Of a stretch of 64,000 nt of DNA, positions 34,534 through 46,789 are shown piece after piece (the stretch's first letter is position 1; each line of letters opens with the position of its first letter). Made by a program: the position numbers and the translations under genes. Source of the DNA: Macrotis lagotis (Eukaryota; Chordata; Mammalia; Peramelemorphia; Peramelidae); NCBI RefSeq assembly GCF_037893015.1, contig NC_133661.1:181948508-182012507 (forward strand), read 5' to 3'. The notes beneath the pieces are model-generated. The model did not search any database. It had not been told where the DNA came from and saw nothing but the letters and a program-made list of their open reading frames with translations.

Positions 34534-35067
34534 ATTTGCAAATTGACAAAAGAAGGAAATAGTCAATGTTTAGAGTTCATGCAGGAAGACAGGTACACTA
34601 ATATACTGTTAGTGGGTATCTTAAATTGTCCTACAATTCTGGAAAGCAATTTGGAATGAGGTATGTCATTTCTAAGATATAGCATATCTGTTGGGGGATG
34701 GTTAAAGAAATTTTGGTACATGAATATATTACCGCAGCATATGTGCATTCATAGCAATGAATGTGAAGAACCAGGGAAACAATATATACAATGACTAAAA
34801 CAAGATAAAGGGAATAATGAACAATGAAAAAACCTCTCAAAATTGAATATTTTATAATAATGACCAACTTTGTTCCCAAAGAGGAAATGAGAATAAGACA
34901 ATTTTCAAAAGAATAAAGTCAATTATCTACAGCCATATGAAAGAATGCTCCAAATAAATAATAAATTGAATGTTATTTAGAATAGCTCTGAGGATTCACT
35001 GCATGCTCAATAGTTTGGCAAATATTGTAAAAGATGACTGCAAAAATGGGATATAGGAAGATGTATA

Positions 35068-35071
35068 TCTA

Positions 35072-35145
<74 letters not shown>
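35068..35145. repeat. (TCTG)n(TC)n(TA)n microsatellite
   Basis: Three abutting simple repeats. Confidence 0.9.
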
Positions 35146-35559
35146 CTGTATATACTTCCTACTATTATATATAAACTATATATACTAAGGCAATGTTGGT
35201 AGAGCTATGGATTGACCTAACCAGTCTGGAAAACAATTTGGAATTATATTCCCAGAATCATTAGGTACCCTTTGACATGATCATCCTACTACAAGGAATA
35301 TATCACCAAGAGATCAAAAGCCAAGGGAAAGAACACAAACACAAAAAAGTTTTTGTACTTTTTATGTTAACAAATGATTGTAAACCAGGTGGATGTCCAT
35401 CAATGGGGGAATTATTAAATAAAGTATGGTTTATAATGTAATGTAAAATTATTGCAACATAAGAAAGTACTAATATAAAGAATTTATAGAAATTTGGAAG
35501 ACTTGTATGACCAGATACAGGAAAAATAAACAGAACTAGAACAGATTGCATAATGACCA

Positions 35560-35935
35560 TAATGATAGCAGCAGTTAGAGCACTGAACATGGAATTAGGA
35601 ATACCCAAGTTCAAATCTGGCCAAGTCACTTATCCGCTCTGTGACTTGGTTTCCTTTACTGTAAAATCACCCACTGCTGTAAAATCACCCACTTCTCAAG
35701 ACTGCTGCATTTGTAAAGCATGATGCAAACCTAAAAGCACTATATAGGGGCAGCTAGGTGGTGCAGTGGATAAAGCACCAACCCTGGAGTCAGGAGTACC
35801 TGGGTTCAAATCCAGTCTCAGACACTTAATCATTACCTGGCTGTGTGGCTTTGGGCAAGCCACTTAACTCCATTTGCCTTGCAAAAAACCTAAAAAAAGC
35901 GCTACATAAAAGCTAGTTATTATTATTATTATTAA
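35560..35935 (+). mobile_element. MIR-type SINE split by a younger SINE
   Basis: gagcactgaacatggaatta, then cttggtttcctttactgtaa, then aaagcatgatgcaaac, resuming after the inserted SINE as taaaagctag and (TTA)n. Confidence 0.6.
35747..35895 (+). mobile_element. SINE inside a MIR
   Basis: Complete forward SINE. Flanks aaagcactatata and aaagcgctacata are a duplicated target with two changes. Confidence 0.9.
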
Positions 35936-36182
35936 AGAAAAAATTCAAAAGACTTCAGATCTCTGCTCAAACATGTCTTATCATGACTTCATGACTTCAG
36001 AGGACTGATGATGAAACTTATTTACCACCTCTTTGTAAAGAAGTTTGGAGTGAGATTTATTATTTTGCTTGACTATACTTATTTATTACAAGGTACAAAT
36101 CTATCAAGGATAGAGAGGAGTTAGTGGGAATTAAATCATATCAAAAAAGACAAGAGCATCAATAACATTTAAAAAAATCAAG

Positions 36183-36331
36183 GAGCAGCTAGGTGGCACA
36201 GTGGATAGAGCACCGGCCCTGGAGTCAGGAGAACCTGAGTTCAAACACAGCCTCAGACATTTAATAATTACTTAGCCGTGTGACCTTGGGCAAATCACGC
36301 AACCCCCATTGCCTTAAATAAATTTAAAAAA
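36183..36331 (+). mobile_element. tRNA-derived marsupial SINE
   Basis: Forward SINE, gagcagctaggtggcacagt to cccattgccttaaata. Aaaaatcaag on both sides is the target duplication. Confidence 0.88.
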
Positions 36332-36460
36332 ATTAAAAATCAAGTACAGGAAAGAAAACAAATTAGCTAGATAATTTTGTTGCTAACTGATTAAATTTAA
36401 CATACCATTTTTAAAGCAAACAATTTCATTCTTATAAGAACATGATCTTTCTTGTCTTTG

Positions 36461-36483
36461 TGTGTGTGTGTGTGTGTGTGTGT
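36461..36483. repeat. (TG)n microsatellite
   Basis: About 11 TG units. Confidence 0.9.
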
Positions 36484-36970
36484 TTGAATGTTGCTGATAT
36501 TTGATGATTATTAAGTTTATAATAGTCAAAATTTTCAAACGAGACTAACTCAAATCAAATATATCTGGAAACAGTGAAGAAAAAAGAAAAGGAAGATAAA
36601 TCTCAGTTTTATTGGACTTCCCAAAAACTTTGACACAGGAAGAACTTTCCCACTTATTTTAGGAAATAATGCAAAGAAAAAATTCCAGATATATTAAAAA
36701 AAAAAAAAGGACCAGCATGCAAAGAGATATAATTGATTGGAAATTAACCATGAATATCTCTAAATTCAATTCATCAGATACATTATCATCAAGCTCAAAG
36801 ACTACAGTAATAAGGAGATAAATTTAACAAGGAATCATTTAAAAGTTATGTCTAAAAATCATCAATTTGGATTTCATGATTTATTTTCTATTAAAAATGT
36901 GAAATGACACATAGACTCCTAGAAACCTAAAGAATATTTTGTTTTATCCTCAAATCAGTTTCTTTTTCTT
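36484..36970. other. AT-rich intergenic DNA
   Basis: No gene. Possibly decayed LINE sequence, but nothing specific was recognised. Confidence 0.3.
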
Positions 36971-37117
36971 TTTTTTGGTTTTTGCAAGGCAATGGGGTTA
37001 AGTGACTTGCCCAAGGTCATACAGCTAGGTAATTATTAAATGTATGAGGCTGGATTTGAACTCAGGTCCTCCGGACTCCAGGGCCGGTGCTCTATCCACT
37101 GTAACACCTAGCTGCCC
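36971..37117 (-). mobile_element. tRNA-derived marsupial SINE
   Basis: Reverse SINE with an imperfect duplication (aaatcagtttcttt / aaatcagtctttt). Confidence 0.9.
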
Positions 37118-37845
37118 TAAATCAGTCTTTTAGAAAATTCATATATTATTAAAAAAGATAGTAATATAAAAATAAAGATGATTTTGAAGAATTTATATAT
37201 AAGAGGCCCAGTCTCAAAAGAGATTTAGATTAGGCAAATGATAGAAGTAATAAAGATATTTATATAACATATAATCTGGAGAGAATAAAATGAAGAGTCT
37301 CTGGAATTTAACTGGGTCACTAGACTGACACAAGGTAGTAATCTCTAAATGTAAAGGTAAAGATAGAGAGGGACATTAGAAAGTATATATTGACTTTCAA
37401 GTGGTTAAGGACTGACAGGTAAAGGACTGACACCATGACTGAAGATAGGTTAGGAACTCTTCCTAAATTCTATAATCTCTTACCTAGGAAGTGTTCTCTA
37501 GGCTTAATCTGGATTTTGAAATGTAAAAGAATCATATACATATAATATCTCATAAATTCATTATAATTTGGCTGCATAATTTTGTTTTCACCTGGAATTT
37601 AGGAAATCCAGGAAAATCTAAAAAAAAGACCCCCACCAAAAGCCTTACATATAATTAATATCTTACTTCCTCTTAATATTCTTGACTAAATAATTGATGG
37701 GAAATGAAGAGAAGAAGAAACTCAACAGCAAAATAAGTCATTGAAGAGAGTATTACAAATAAAGAATGAGAGAACAATAGGTAGGAGAACAGGGAAAGGT
37801 GGTAGAAGGAAGGGTGTAATCCCAGAGCAAAATTTCTATTTCTAT
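37118..37845. other. AT-rich intergenic DNA
   Basis: No gene or identifiable repeat. Confidence 0.3.
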
Positions 37846-37998
37846 TTTATTTTTTTAGGTTTTTGCAAGGCAAATGAGGTTAAATGGTTGCCCAAGGCCA
37901 CACAGCTAGGTAATTATTAAGTGTCTGAGGTCAGATTTGAACTCAGGTACTCCTGACTCCAGGGCTGGTGCTCTATCTACTGCGCCACCTAGCCACCC
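37846..37998 (-). mobile_element. tRNA-derived marsupial SINE
   Basis: Reverse SINE. AAAATTTCTATTT-type duplication on both sides. Confidence 0.92.
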
Positions 37999-38171
37999 CA
38001 AAATTTCTATTTTAAATGAATGGGAAATGTATATCAAATTATCAGAAGATGTGATGATCTTTTTTTTTAATTTTCAGAAGATTTAAGCCTTAATAGAATA
38101 AATGATAGTAAGTTTGTTGCTAGATTTGGAGAAAGATTTGTTCTGGTGAAGTACATGACAAAGCAAATACA

Positions 38172-38744
38172 TTTTTTTAAATTTAAATGTTTATTTGTTT
38201 TTCCAACTACATACAAAGCTAAATTTTACTAGTCATTTTTTTTGTTTTTGTAAGGCAATGGGGTTAAGTGACTTACCCAAGGTCACACAGCTAGGTGATT
38301 ATTAAGTGTCTGAGGCTGGCTTTGAATTCAGGTTTTCCTGATTCCTGGGCCAGTGCTCAATCCACTTCACCATCTAGCTGCCCCCTAAGCTCTACAGTGC
38401 TAAGTATAGCTCTACATGCTAAATATGGACCAATATTGAACATGTTGTAAGAGAAGAATCAGATTCAAACAGAAGAAAGAAAACATTAGAGAGAAAAAAG
38501 ATGACAATAATTAAAACAACTTTAAAAAACTAAAGATAATAAGCTTTGGTATTCATTTAAACTGCATAATTCCTTCTCTGGATATGTATAGTATTTTCTA
38601 TCACAAGTCTTTAAAAAATTGTCTTTTATTATACTACTGAAATGAACAAGTCCATTATGATTGATCATCTCCTCGAATTGTTGTTAATGTGTCTTCTGGC
38701 TCTGCTCATTTCACTCAGCATCAATTCATGCAAGTCTTTCCAAG
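38172..38744 (-). mobile_element. L1 3' UTR and ORF2 end, split by a HAL1-like insertion
   Basis: Reversed L1 order (catttaaactgcataattcc, ttttctatcacaagtcttta, cactcagcatcaattcatgc). It contains a SINE at 38237-38385 and ends at the HAL1-like target site. Confidence 0.7.
38237..38385 (-). mobile_element. SINE inside L1 3' UTR
   Basis: Reverse SINE, gtaaggcaatggggttaagt to cttcaccatctagctgcccc. Confidence 0.88.
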
Positions 38745-38760
38745 AAGCAAATAATTTTTT

Positions 38761-41521
38761 TTAATGATTTATTTATTTATTTTCACATTACTATGATAAT
38801 CTTGTTGTTCTCTCCCCCCGCCAAAATGATAGAGAAACTTCAAGAGAAGTGAATTGAGAGGGGAAAAAAATGTACTTCAGTCTGTGTTCAGATACCATCA
38901 GTTCTATCTCTGGAATGGATCACATTTTTTATCATAAGGCCATCAGAGAAGTTGCTTCAATATTTTTTTCCCGAGTTCCTATTGTTAACTGTATTTCTCT
39001 TCATTCTATTCCTCCTCACTCCTATTTATTCTATTCTCTCTCTCCTCAGAAGTGTGTTGTATCTGACTACCCTCTCCCATGATCTTCCCTCTCTTCTCTC
39101 ACCTACACACCCCCTCCCCTCCCCCTGTCCCCTTTCTCCTATCCCTTTCCTCTCCTTTTTCCTCTTGGGTAAGATAGATTTCTATACCCTATTGAATGTA
39201 TGTGTTTTTCCTTTCTGAGTATTTCTGATGAGAATGAATGCTCACCTTCCCCCCTTCCACTCCATTGTAAAAGATTTAGCTTGACTTTTTTCATGAAATA
39301 TCTTTTTTTTTTAGGTTTTTGCAAGGCAATGGGGTTAAGTGGCTTCCCCAAGGCCACACAGCTAGGTAATTATTAAGTGTCTGGGGCTGGATTTGAACTC
39401 AGGTACTCCTGACTCCAGGACTGGTGCTCTATCCACTGCATCACCTAGCAGCCCCATCATGAAATATCTTAACTCATTCTACCTTTCCCTTTTCTTTCAG
39501 TACTTTCCTTTTCTCCCATTGACTCTATCTTTATAATATACTGTACTATTATATTCAGCTCTCTCCTGTGCCTTGTCTATATATATGCTCCTTCTAACTG
39601 CTCTAATAAATGAGAAGGTTCATATGAGTTATCAGTATCATCTTCCCATGCAGGAATAGATGCAATTCAAAATTATTAAACATGTCATAAATTGCCCTTC
39701 CTATCCACCTTCTCTATCCCTTACCTTTGTCCTGTACTTGAAGATCAAACTTTATGTTCAGCTCTGGTTGTTTCAACAGGAAAGTTTGAAATTCCCCTAG
39801 TTCATTGAATGTACATCTTTTCCCCTGAAAGGGGATGTTCACTTTTGCTGGTAGTTGCATTCCAAGCTCTTTTGTCTTCTGGAATATCATATTCCACACT
39901 CTATGAGCCCTTAATGTAGACGCTGCCAAATCCTGTGTAATCCTGACTGCAGCACCATGGTAATTGAATTGTTTCTTTCTGGCTGCTTGTGGTATATTCT
40001 TTTTGACTTGGGAGTTCTGGAACTTGGTTACAACATTCCTGGGAGTTTTGGGGGGAGGATCTCTTTCAGGAGGTAATTGGTGGCTTCCCTCAATTTCTAT
40101 TTTACTCTCTGTTTCTAGGATATTAGGGCAATTTTTCTGGGTTATTTCTTGAAAAATTGAAGTCTAGAATCTTTTCCTGGTCATGTCTTTCAGGTAGCCC
40201 ACTCAATTTTAAATTATCTCTTCTGGATCTATTTTCTAGGTCAGTTGTTTTTCCAACGAGATATTTCACATTTTCTTCTAGTATTTCATTCTTTTGGTTT
40301 TGTTTTATTGTTTCTTGATTTCTCACAAAGTCATCGGCTTCCCTTTGCTCATTTCTACAATTGAAAGAGTTATTTTTTTCAGAGAGCTTTTTTTTAATCT
40401 CCTTTTCCATCTGACCAATTCTGATTTTTAAGACATTCTTCAACTCATTGACCTTTTGGACTTCTTTTTCCCAATTTTTTTTTTTTTTGGTTTTTAACAT
40501 GTTCTTTTCCTCAGTGGTTTTTTTTGTATCTCCTTCACCAAGTGACTGACTTGGTTTTCATGATTTTCCTGCATTGTTCTCATTTTTTTTCCCAATTTTT
40601 CCTCTACCTCCCTGACTTGTTTTTCAAAGTCTTTTTTGAGCTCTTCCACAGCCTGAAACCAATTCTTATTTTTCTTGGAGGCTTTTTGACTTTGTATCTT
40701 CTGAGTGTATATTTTGATCCTCCATGGGACCAAAGTAATTTTCTATGGTCAGATTCTTTTTTTTTTCTGTTGTTCACTCATTTCCTCAGCCTATGACCTG
40801 ATTTTAATGTACTTACAAAGCTTTTGGGGATTTTTGGCACACACACCCAAGGACCTTAATTCCTCCAATGTCTTTTGAGAGCCTCTGACTGCTCTGGTCT
40901 GTGGATGACCACAGTCCCTCCTCTCTGCCCTGGAGTCATGAAGAGGGTCCCTGGACCCTAGATCTGAGTATGGGCAAACAGCAGTGTACTGACAGGGAGA
41001 GCAGAGAGATCTCTGCAGTCTCTTCTCACAGCCCTTACTATATGTGGGTTGAGCACTTTGGAAGCAGCTACTGAGTGGCTCCATAGGTTCCTGGGATGCC
41101 TGCATTTGTCTGGGCTCCATGCTTACCCTGGTGAAGCAGAGTTCTCCCATCAGCCCTTCAAGTCCCTCCATGATTGGACCAAGAGGTCTAGAAACCACTC
41201 TGCTGCTATGGACAAGGTGCCCCCAGGGACCCAAGCATCCTGCGGACTGTTCCTGGAAGGTTGGAGCTGGTTGGCTCTGGTGCAGTGGCCCAGCTGCACT
41301 GCAGCTCTTTCCAACCCCCATCCCCGTGAAATAGACCTTTCCCTACAGACCTACCAAGTTGTCTTGGACTGGAAAATTTTTTCGCTCTTTTTTTTCAGGC
41401 TTTCTGTGGGTTCTGTCCCTCTAGAATTTGGTTAGAGTCATAATTTTATGGCATTTGAAGTTTTGGGGGGAAGAGCTTCTGGGAATTACTGCCTCCATGC
41501 CACCATCTTGGCTGTCCCCCA
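38761..41521 (-). mobile_element. HAL1-like (ORF1-only) element, complete
   Basis: Inserted between identical 16-bp duplications AAGCAAATAATTTTTT (38745-38760 and 41522-41537). In element order: a 5' UTR from about 41520 (gggggacagccaagatggtg); an ORF1-type region (about 40740-39714) in three frames with coiled coil (VEELKKDFEKQVREVEEKLG), RRM start (TTDLENRSRRDNLKLSGLPE) and C-terminal domain (GMQLPAKVNIPFQGKRCTF); about 0.95 kb without coding capacity; then an A-rich tail. No endonuclease or reverse transcriptase is present, the hallmark of HAL1. Movement must have used L1 machinery. A later SINE lies at 39305-39456. Confidence 0.82.
39305..39456 (-). mobile_element. SINE inside the HAL1-like element
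   Basis: Reverse SINE. Identical 14-bp duplication TCATGAAATATCTT at 39291-39304 and 39457-39470. Confidence 0.95.
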
Positions 41522-41537
41522 AAGCAAATAATTTTTT

Positions 41538-42419
41538 AAAAATAGTAAAGATTAAGTCAAATGTAATCATTGTAAGTGGATTTATTTTCCTTTAAAAAGA
41601 GATTAAAGGATCCTATATTTCTCTCTTCTTGAATTCCTCACTTCCTCTTTGAAATCTGGAACATTTTAATAGTAACTATGTATAATCTCCAAAAAATCAG
41701 TTTTTTTCCAAGTCTGTATTAAAAATTCTGCTCCTATAGAAAGCATTCCTGGATTAACACTATTCCTTTCTGATTCTTCCTTTAATGTACATCCCTTTTT
41801 TATGAAAAGAGATAAGAATAAATTCCGAGATATCATTGAGTCTTAATGGGATTGCTCTTATGACATGAATATGGCAATATTAAAAAATGTATTGAAAAAG
41901 AGAATTGTACAACCATATCCCTTATAAAGTTGCCTAGCCAAAATAGTTTTGCAATGATATGTGATATATCATAATCAAATCTTGCTTTAAAAGTTATTAA
42001 ATATAACTATAGTATCTTCAGCCTATGGTCCATTTATGGTATCCATAGCATTATTTCAGCAGTACTGTGCTCCTTCTGATGTCATTTTGCTCAAAATTGT
42101 GCTTTTGTGGAACCAGTGAACAACTAAATGTAACTATATGACAAGATAAGATATTTATACATTGCATGAGTGGAAAAAAAAACCTTGAAAAGATTAGGAA
42201 ATTATTTTTAATTGCTGAGAAATATGAGAATTAAAGGACAAAAATAGGATCTGATGAATTCCACAAATCACTAACAGAAAGGAATTCCATGTTCAAGTTA
42301 TTCAGAAATATAATTGTCAAGTTCCAGGCTCTCAGATCAAAAAAAAAACTATTGAAAATGATCAGAAAGATACATATCACATATAAAAAGGAGAACAACT
42401 TCAGTTAGAATTATGAAAT
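41538..42419. other. AT-rich DNA, no feature recognised
   Basis: No gene. Some lines are reminiscent of old LINE sequence but cannot be assigned. Confidence 0.3.
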
Positions 42420-42499
42420 CAGCCTCAGACACTTAATTACTTAGCTGTGGGGCCTTGGGCAAGCCACTTAACACCATTGCCTTGCAAACTAAAAAAAAA
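42420..42499 (+). mobile_element. 5'-truncated SINE with target duplication
   Basis: Starts within the body (cagcctcagacacttaatta) and runs to ttgcaaactaaaaaaa. AATTATGAAAT lies immediately before and after, so truncation happened at insertion. Confidence 0.88.
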
Positions 42500-42672
42500 A
42501 ATTATGAAATAAACAACAAAAAAGGAAATATTGGAATACGATATACCAAAAAACTAATAGAAAATGAACTTTAAAAATTAAGTATATACTTATGAGTTAA
42601 GGATTTTTTAACAGAATTGAAGTCTTCCAAGCATTTATAATGGGGAAGAAATTCTAGCTAGCAGAATCTTTA

Positions 42673-42818
42673 TTTTTTTTTTTGCAAGGCGATGGGGTTA
42701 AGTGGCTTGCCTAAGGCCACACAGCTAGGTAATTATTATGTGTCTGAGGCCAGATTTGAATTCAGGTATTCCTGACTCCAGGGCCGGTGCTCTATCCACT
42801 GCACCACCTAGCCGCCCT
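42673..42818 (-). mobile_element. tRNA-derived marsupial SINE
   Basis: Reverse SINE. Identical duplication TAGCAGAATCTTTA at 42659-42672 and 42819-42832. Confidence 0.95.
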
Positions 42819-42832
42819 AGCAGAATCTTTAA

Positions 42833-43249
42833 CATGAAAACATAACAAATAAAAGAAACTTAAATTTGAAAAGTTTGAAAAGGCTGTGAAGATACAATAT
42901 GAACATTTTGAAAGGAAGAGAAAAGATTTGTTGTCATTTTAGAGTCCTCACTATAAAAGTTAATGAGGGAATATTGAGAGAGAGAGAAACTTCTTGTAAA
43001 TGGGGTGACATGGGTATGCAAGAAAACTTATAATTATCAATCTTATAAACATTACTCATCTCTGACCTGAGTAAGAGAATTTAAAAAATAAATGTAGTAA
43101 AAATATAATAAAGGTAGAAATATAAAAACAAGGTTTCTTAACCAGAAATTGATATTGAATTCAATAATATTGAAGAGATATCAACTGGTCACTAGGTGAT
43201 TGATATGGGGGAAAGAGGGCATACCATAAAGAGGGCTCAAACCCTAGCA
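42833..43249. other. AT-rich DNA, no feature recognised
   Basis: No gene or assignable repeat. Confidence 0.3.
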
Positions 43250-43510
43250 TCAGAGGAAGCTAAGTAGTAGAATGAATAGTTTACCAGACCTGGAGTCAGG
43301 AAGTTTTGAATTCAAATTCAGTCTCAGACATTTTCTAGCTATGTGTCCCTGGACAAATCATGTAAATTGCTCCAGTTTTCCCATTTGTAAAATGAGGGTA
43401 AGGACAGAATCAAATGAGATAATAATTGTAATGCAGTTAGTGCTTTCACACAATATCTGGCACAAGGTTAGTACTATATAAAGACTAGTGATCATCATCA
43501 TCATCATTAT
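43250..43510 (+). mobile_element. MIR-type SINE with (ATC)n tail
   Basis: ccagacctggagtcaggaag, gctatgtgtccctggacaaa, cccatttgtaaaatgagggt, then tgatcatcatcatcatcatt. Confidence 0.65.
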
Positions 43511-43559
43511 TATATATCAGAAAATGTAAATTATAGTAACCCATTACAGCATACCAAAC

Positions 43560-44240
43560 AATCTCATATTATAAAATAAACAAAGATTCTTAAAGACTGG
43601 AAAAACTCATTTTTGGAGGAGCTTTGGGTAGACAGTTTAATTCACCACTGGTGGAGTTGTCAATTGACTCAACTGTTCTGGAAAATAATTTGAAATCATG
43701 AAAGAAAAGAGCAAATTTTTCATAATCTTTTACCTAAAAGATGTTACTTTTGGGTTATTGATAGTAAGTTGTTTTTCTTTTTTAAAGACATGTACATAAA
43801 TGTTCAAAGTAGTATTTTCATAATAATTAAAATTGAAACAAAGTACATTTCCAATGATTGGGGAATTTAACACAGTTATAATGTATATGTATGTGTACTG
43901 GACTTTTTTTTTAGGTTTTTTTGCAAGACCATGGGGTTAAGTGACTTGCCCAAGGTCACACAGCTAGATAATTATTAAGCATCTGAGACCGCATTTGAAC
44001 TCAGGTCCTCCTGACTCCAGGGCCTATGCTCTATTCACTGTACCACCTAGCTGCCCCTATCTATGTATGCACATTGGAACTGAATATTATAATGCCATAA
44101 GGAATAACTAATGCAATAATTTCAGAGAAACAGGAAAACTCATATGAGCTAATTAGGGAGAAAGCTGAGTCAAAAGAACAAAACACAAGATGATTATAAC
44201 AATGTAAATAAAGTCAATATGGAAAGATAACAAAACTGGT
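43560..44240 (+). mobile_element. Old L1 3' fragment split by a SINE
   Basis: cactggtggagttgtcaatt, aatgattggggaatttaaca, and after the SINE ttggaactgaatattataat and caaaagaacaaaacacaaga follow L1 order. Confidence 0.55.
43903..44056 (-). mobile_element. SINE inside old L1
   Basis: Reverse SINE, aggtttttttgcaagaccat to tgtaccacctagctgcccc. Confidence 0.9.
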
Positions 44241-44589
44241 CCAATATGGTAGTTAGTGATAGTGCCAAATTGCCCAAGCTAAAGGACTTTACCTTTTTTT
44301 CTCTTAATAACCAATGGTTTAATTGTTTGGATGGGGAAAGTTTGGGGTTTTTGATGGGAATTATCTGTTGTGATAAAGAAAATGTATCAATAAAATTTAA
44401 AAGAGAAAAGTATAGACATAATATGCTTCAATTTCCACAAGAATTTGATAAGGGTTCTGACTATATCTTTGTGGATGAAATGACATGATGTAGACTAGGT
44501 AATAATACAATTATTTGATTTCAGAATTGGTTTAATGATCAGCCCCAAAGGTTTTGTTTTAACAAATGCAGTTTAATTCAATAGATCAT

Positions 44590-44880
44590 TATTAAGCTAT
44601 CGTTAAATAGTATTGTGAATTAAGGTCAGCCTGGAGTGTTGTCTCCAGTAGAATGCCACAGTACTATCTATCTACTTGGTCCTGTTCTGTTTTACTAATG
44701 CCTGCAATAAATATATAGATAGCATGTTTATTAATTTTGCAAATAATACAAAGTTGAGAGGGATAGATAATCTAAGGGATGACAGAATCAGTATCTATGT
44801 TTTTGTACAAATAAAAACATGGCAGCTTGGAATGGTAGGCCAAACCTGTTAAAATTACCTTTTGTAGGGACAAAGAAAAA
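44590..44880 (+). mobile_element. CR1-like LINE fragment, copy 1
   Basis: Corresponds to the CR1-type reverse-transcriptase stretch containing GPVLF..FAD(D/N)TKL: ggtcctgttctgttttacta, then tttgcaaataatacaaagtt. Strongly diverged. Confidence 0.5.
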
Positions 44881-45149
44881 TATATTTATGTTCTAAAAAA
44901 CCAACTTCATAAACATAGATTTGGAAAAATGTCAAAAGAAAGCAGTTCACACCATTGTTGTTGCCAATATTCTAATTATCATCATTGTCTATTAGGCTAC
45001 ATGTTAACAGTATCATGTGGAAACCAAAACAAATTTTTTTTTGTTTGACTCTCAATAGCAATATGGTATCCAGAATGAAAGAAATAATAGTCCCGGTGAT
45101 TCCTCTTTGACCTCTATGATCGCTACTTTTTTATTTAACTTCTATATGT

Positions 45150-45620
45150 AATATACATCTTTTGTCCTTCTACCTTACCTCTAAACTCTCTCTCACTCAA
45201 CAACATTATTAGTTGTCACCTCTATGCATATTACTTCCAAATCTTTAACTCTAGCCCTAAACTCTTTCCTGAGTTTTGGCCCCTTGTGTCCATTTCTGTG
45301 CTGAACATCTCCACTCAATGTCCTGTAGTCATCTCAGGATCAATATGTTTAAAACTGTGTTTAACTTCTTTTTTCTTAAAACCTTCTCCTTCCAATAGCC
45401 TCTTCCCCACTCCCACCTCCATTTATGGCACTATTACTCTCATAGTCTTATTCAAAACATCAACATCATCTTTGACTTTTCTTTTTCCCTCCCCATGAAG
45501 TTCTTTTTTACTCACCTTACTACTGTACACAATTATATAACAACCTCCTAACCAGGCCAGCTCCCTCTTTCTCCCAACTATTCTTTATATTGCCACCAGA
45601 GTACTAGCTTGCTAGGAACC
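45150..45620 (+). mobile_element. L2 fragment
   Basis: Diverged L2 ORF2 stretch: atcaatatgtttaaaactgt matches the L2 'NMSKTEL' region, followed by the pyrimidine-rich linker and a 'hydrophobic-ILDSS'-like end. Confidence 0.5.
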
Positions 45621-45699
45621 CTGGTAATATTTTAAAAAGCAAGACACATACTCTCTGAGAGGCATGAGCTATGGCAGTCAAGAATAAAGCCAGCTATAA

Positions 45700-45950
45700 A
45701 GGAACAAGCTGAATTACTACTTAATTCATAGTATTATGAATTAAGATCAACCTGGAGTGATGTCTTCAGTGGAGTACCACAGGGCTGTCTGTCAACTTGG
45801 TCCTGTTTGGTTAAACATGTTTACTAATGTCTTCAATAAATATATAGATAGCATGCAAATGATACAAAGTTGAGAGGGTGAGATGATCAATGGGATAAGA
45901 GAATCAGTATCTATGCTTTTGTACAAATAAAATCATGGCAGCCCTTCTTT
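45700..45950 (+). mobile_element. CR1-like LINE fragment, copy 2
   Basis: Direct repeat of 44590-44840 (attatgaattaagatcaacc, tggtcctgtttggttaaaca, atgatacaaagttgagaggg, ttttgtacaaataaaatcat). Confidence 0.6.
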
Positions 45951-46109
45951 TGCCCCTTTCCTATGGAATGAAGGTAGGGAAAAGATTTCTCTCTCCTCTC
46001 CCCCCATCATTGTCTAGACTGTCCTGCTACTTACCGTGGAGGGTCAACCATAGACCGCAATTGGAAGGTACAGAGCATCAATTGGAAAGCCCAGAGCATC
46101 TAGAGCTTG

Positions 46110-46260
46110 TAAGTCTGGCTCTGAGTCCAATTGTCTCATTTTACAGATAAAGGAATTGAGACCCAGGGATGTTAAGTCCAGCTAGTAATTATTTGAGGGG
46201 AGGTTTGAAAGCAGGTGTTTCTGATTCTAAGTTCTGCATTCAATTCATTGTCATATTGCT
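46110..46260 (-). mobile_element. MIR-like fragment
   Basis: gtctcattttacagataaag, gaattgagacccagggatgt, gtttctgattctaagttctg. No other feature is seen in 45951-46789. Confidence 0.45.
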
Positions 46261-46789
46261 TCTCAAGAGATAGTTAACCCTGACTGTAGAATTAAGGAGC
46301 AGAGAAGAGTAGGTCCAGGGGCACCAAGCAGAGTGACCAGTCCACCGGGGTCCTGAATAGAGTGGGAGCAACATGAGGACCAAAGAAGAAAGAAAAGGAA
46401 CTCAAACCCCTACCATGCTAAAAGTGTACTTGTCTAGGACACATATATTCCCTATATGTAGACTTCTCTACTAATGCAGCACGGATGTGTACCCATAATG
46501 TTCAACCAATGATGCTTGTGTGTTTATGAAAGAGAACCCCAAGATTATGGGGAATTCATTTTATAGCTATCATTTTTATCTTTGCTTGAACCTATATTGT
46601 AAACACTCACCTGTATATTTAACTTTATTAGTCAACTAAATGATACAAAATATGAAAAAGGAATAGTTAGCCTCCCACCCTCCCTAACATCCCACTCACC
46701 CATCCTGTTCCAAACTGCAAGTACAAGTTAGATTTACAGAAGGGGTCTGTACTTATACCATACTTATGTTTATATTTTTCTTCCCCCAT

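Larger units (their letters stand above)
33545..35560 (+). mobile_element. Old L1 ORF2 region, fragmented
   Basis: Successive L1 ORF2 C-terminal blocks (gataattggtcaaaggagtt, catatgaaagattgttctaa, ttggaattatattcccagaa, gtaaaccaggtggatgtcca). They are interrupted by a SINE at 34040-34300 and a microsatellite at 35068-35145. Probably two overlapping old copies, heavily decayed. Confidence 0.6.

Noticed and set aside
40791-41435. Frames of 128-176 codons on both strands near the HAL1-like 5' end
   Set aside because: They lie in the 5' UTR of the element and show no relation to any protein I know.
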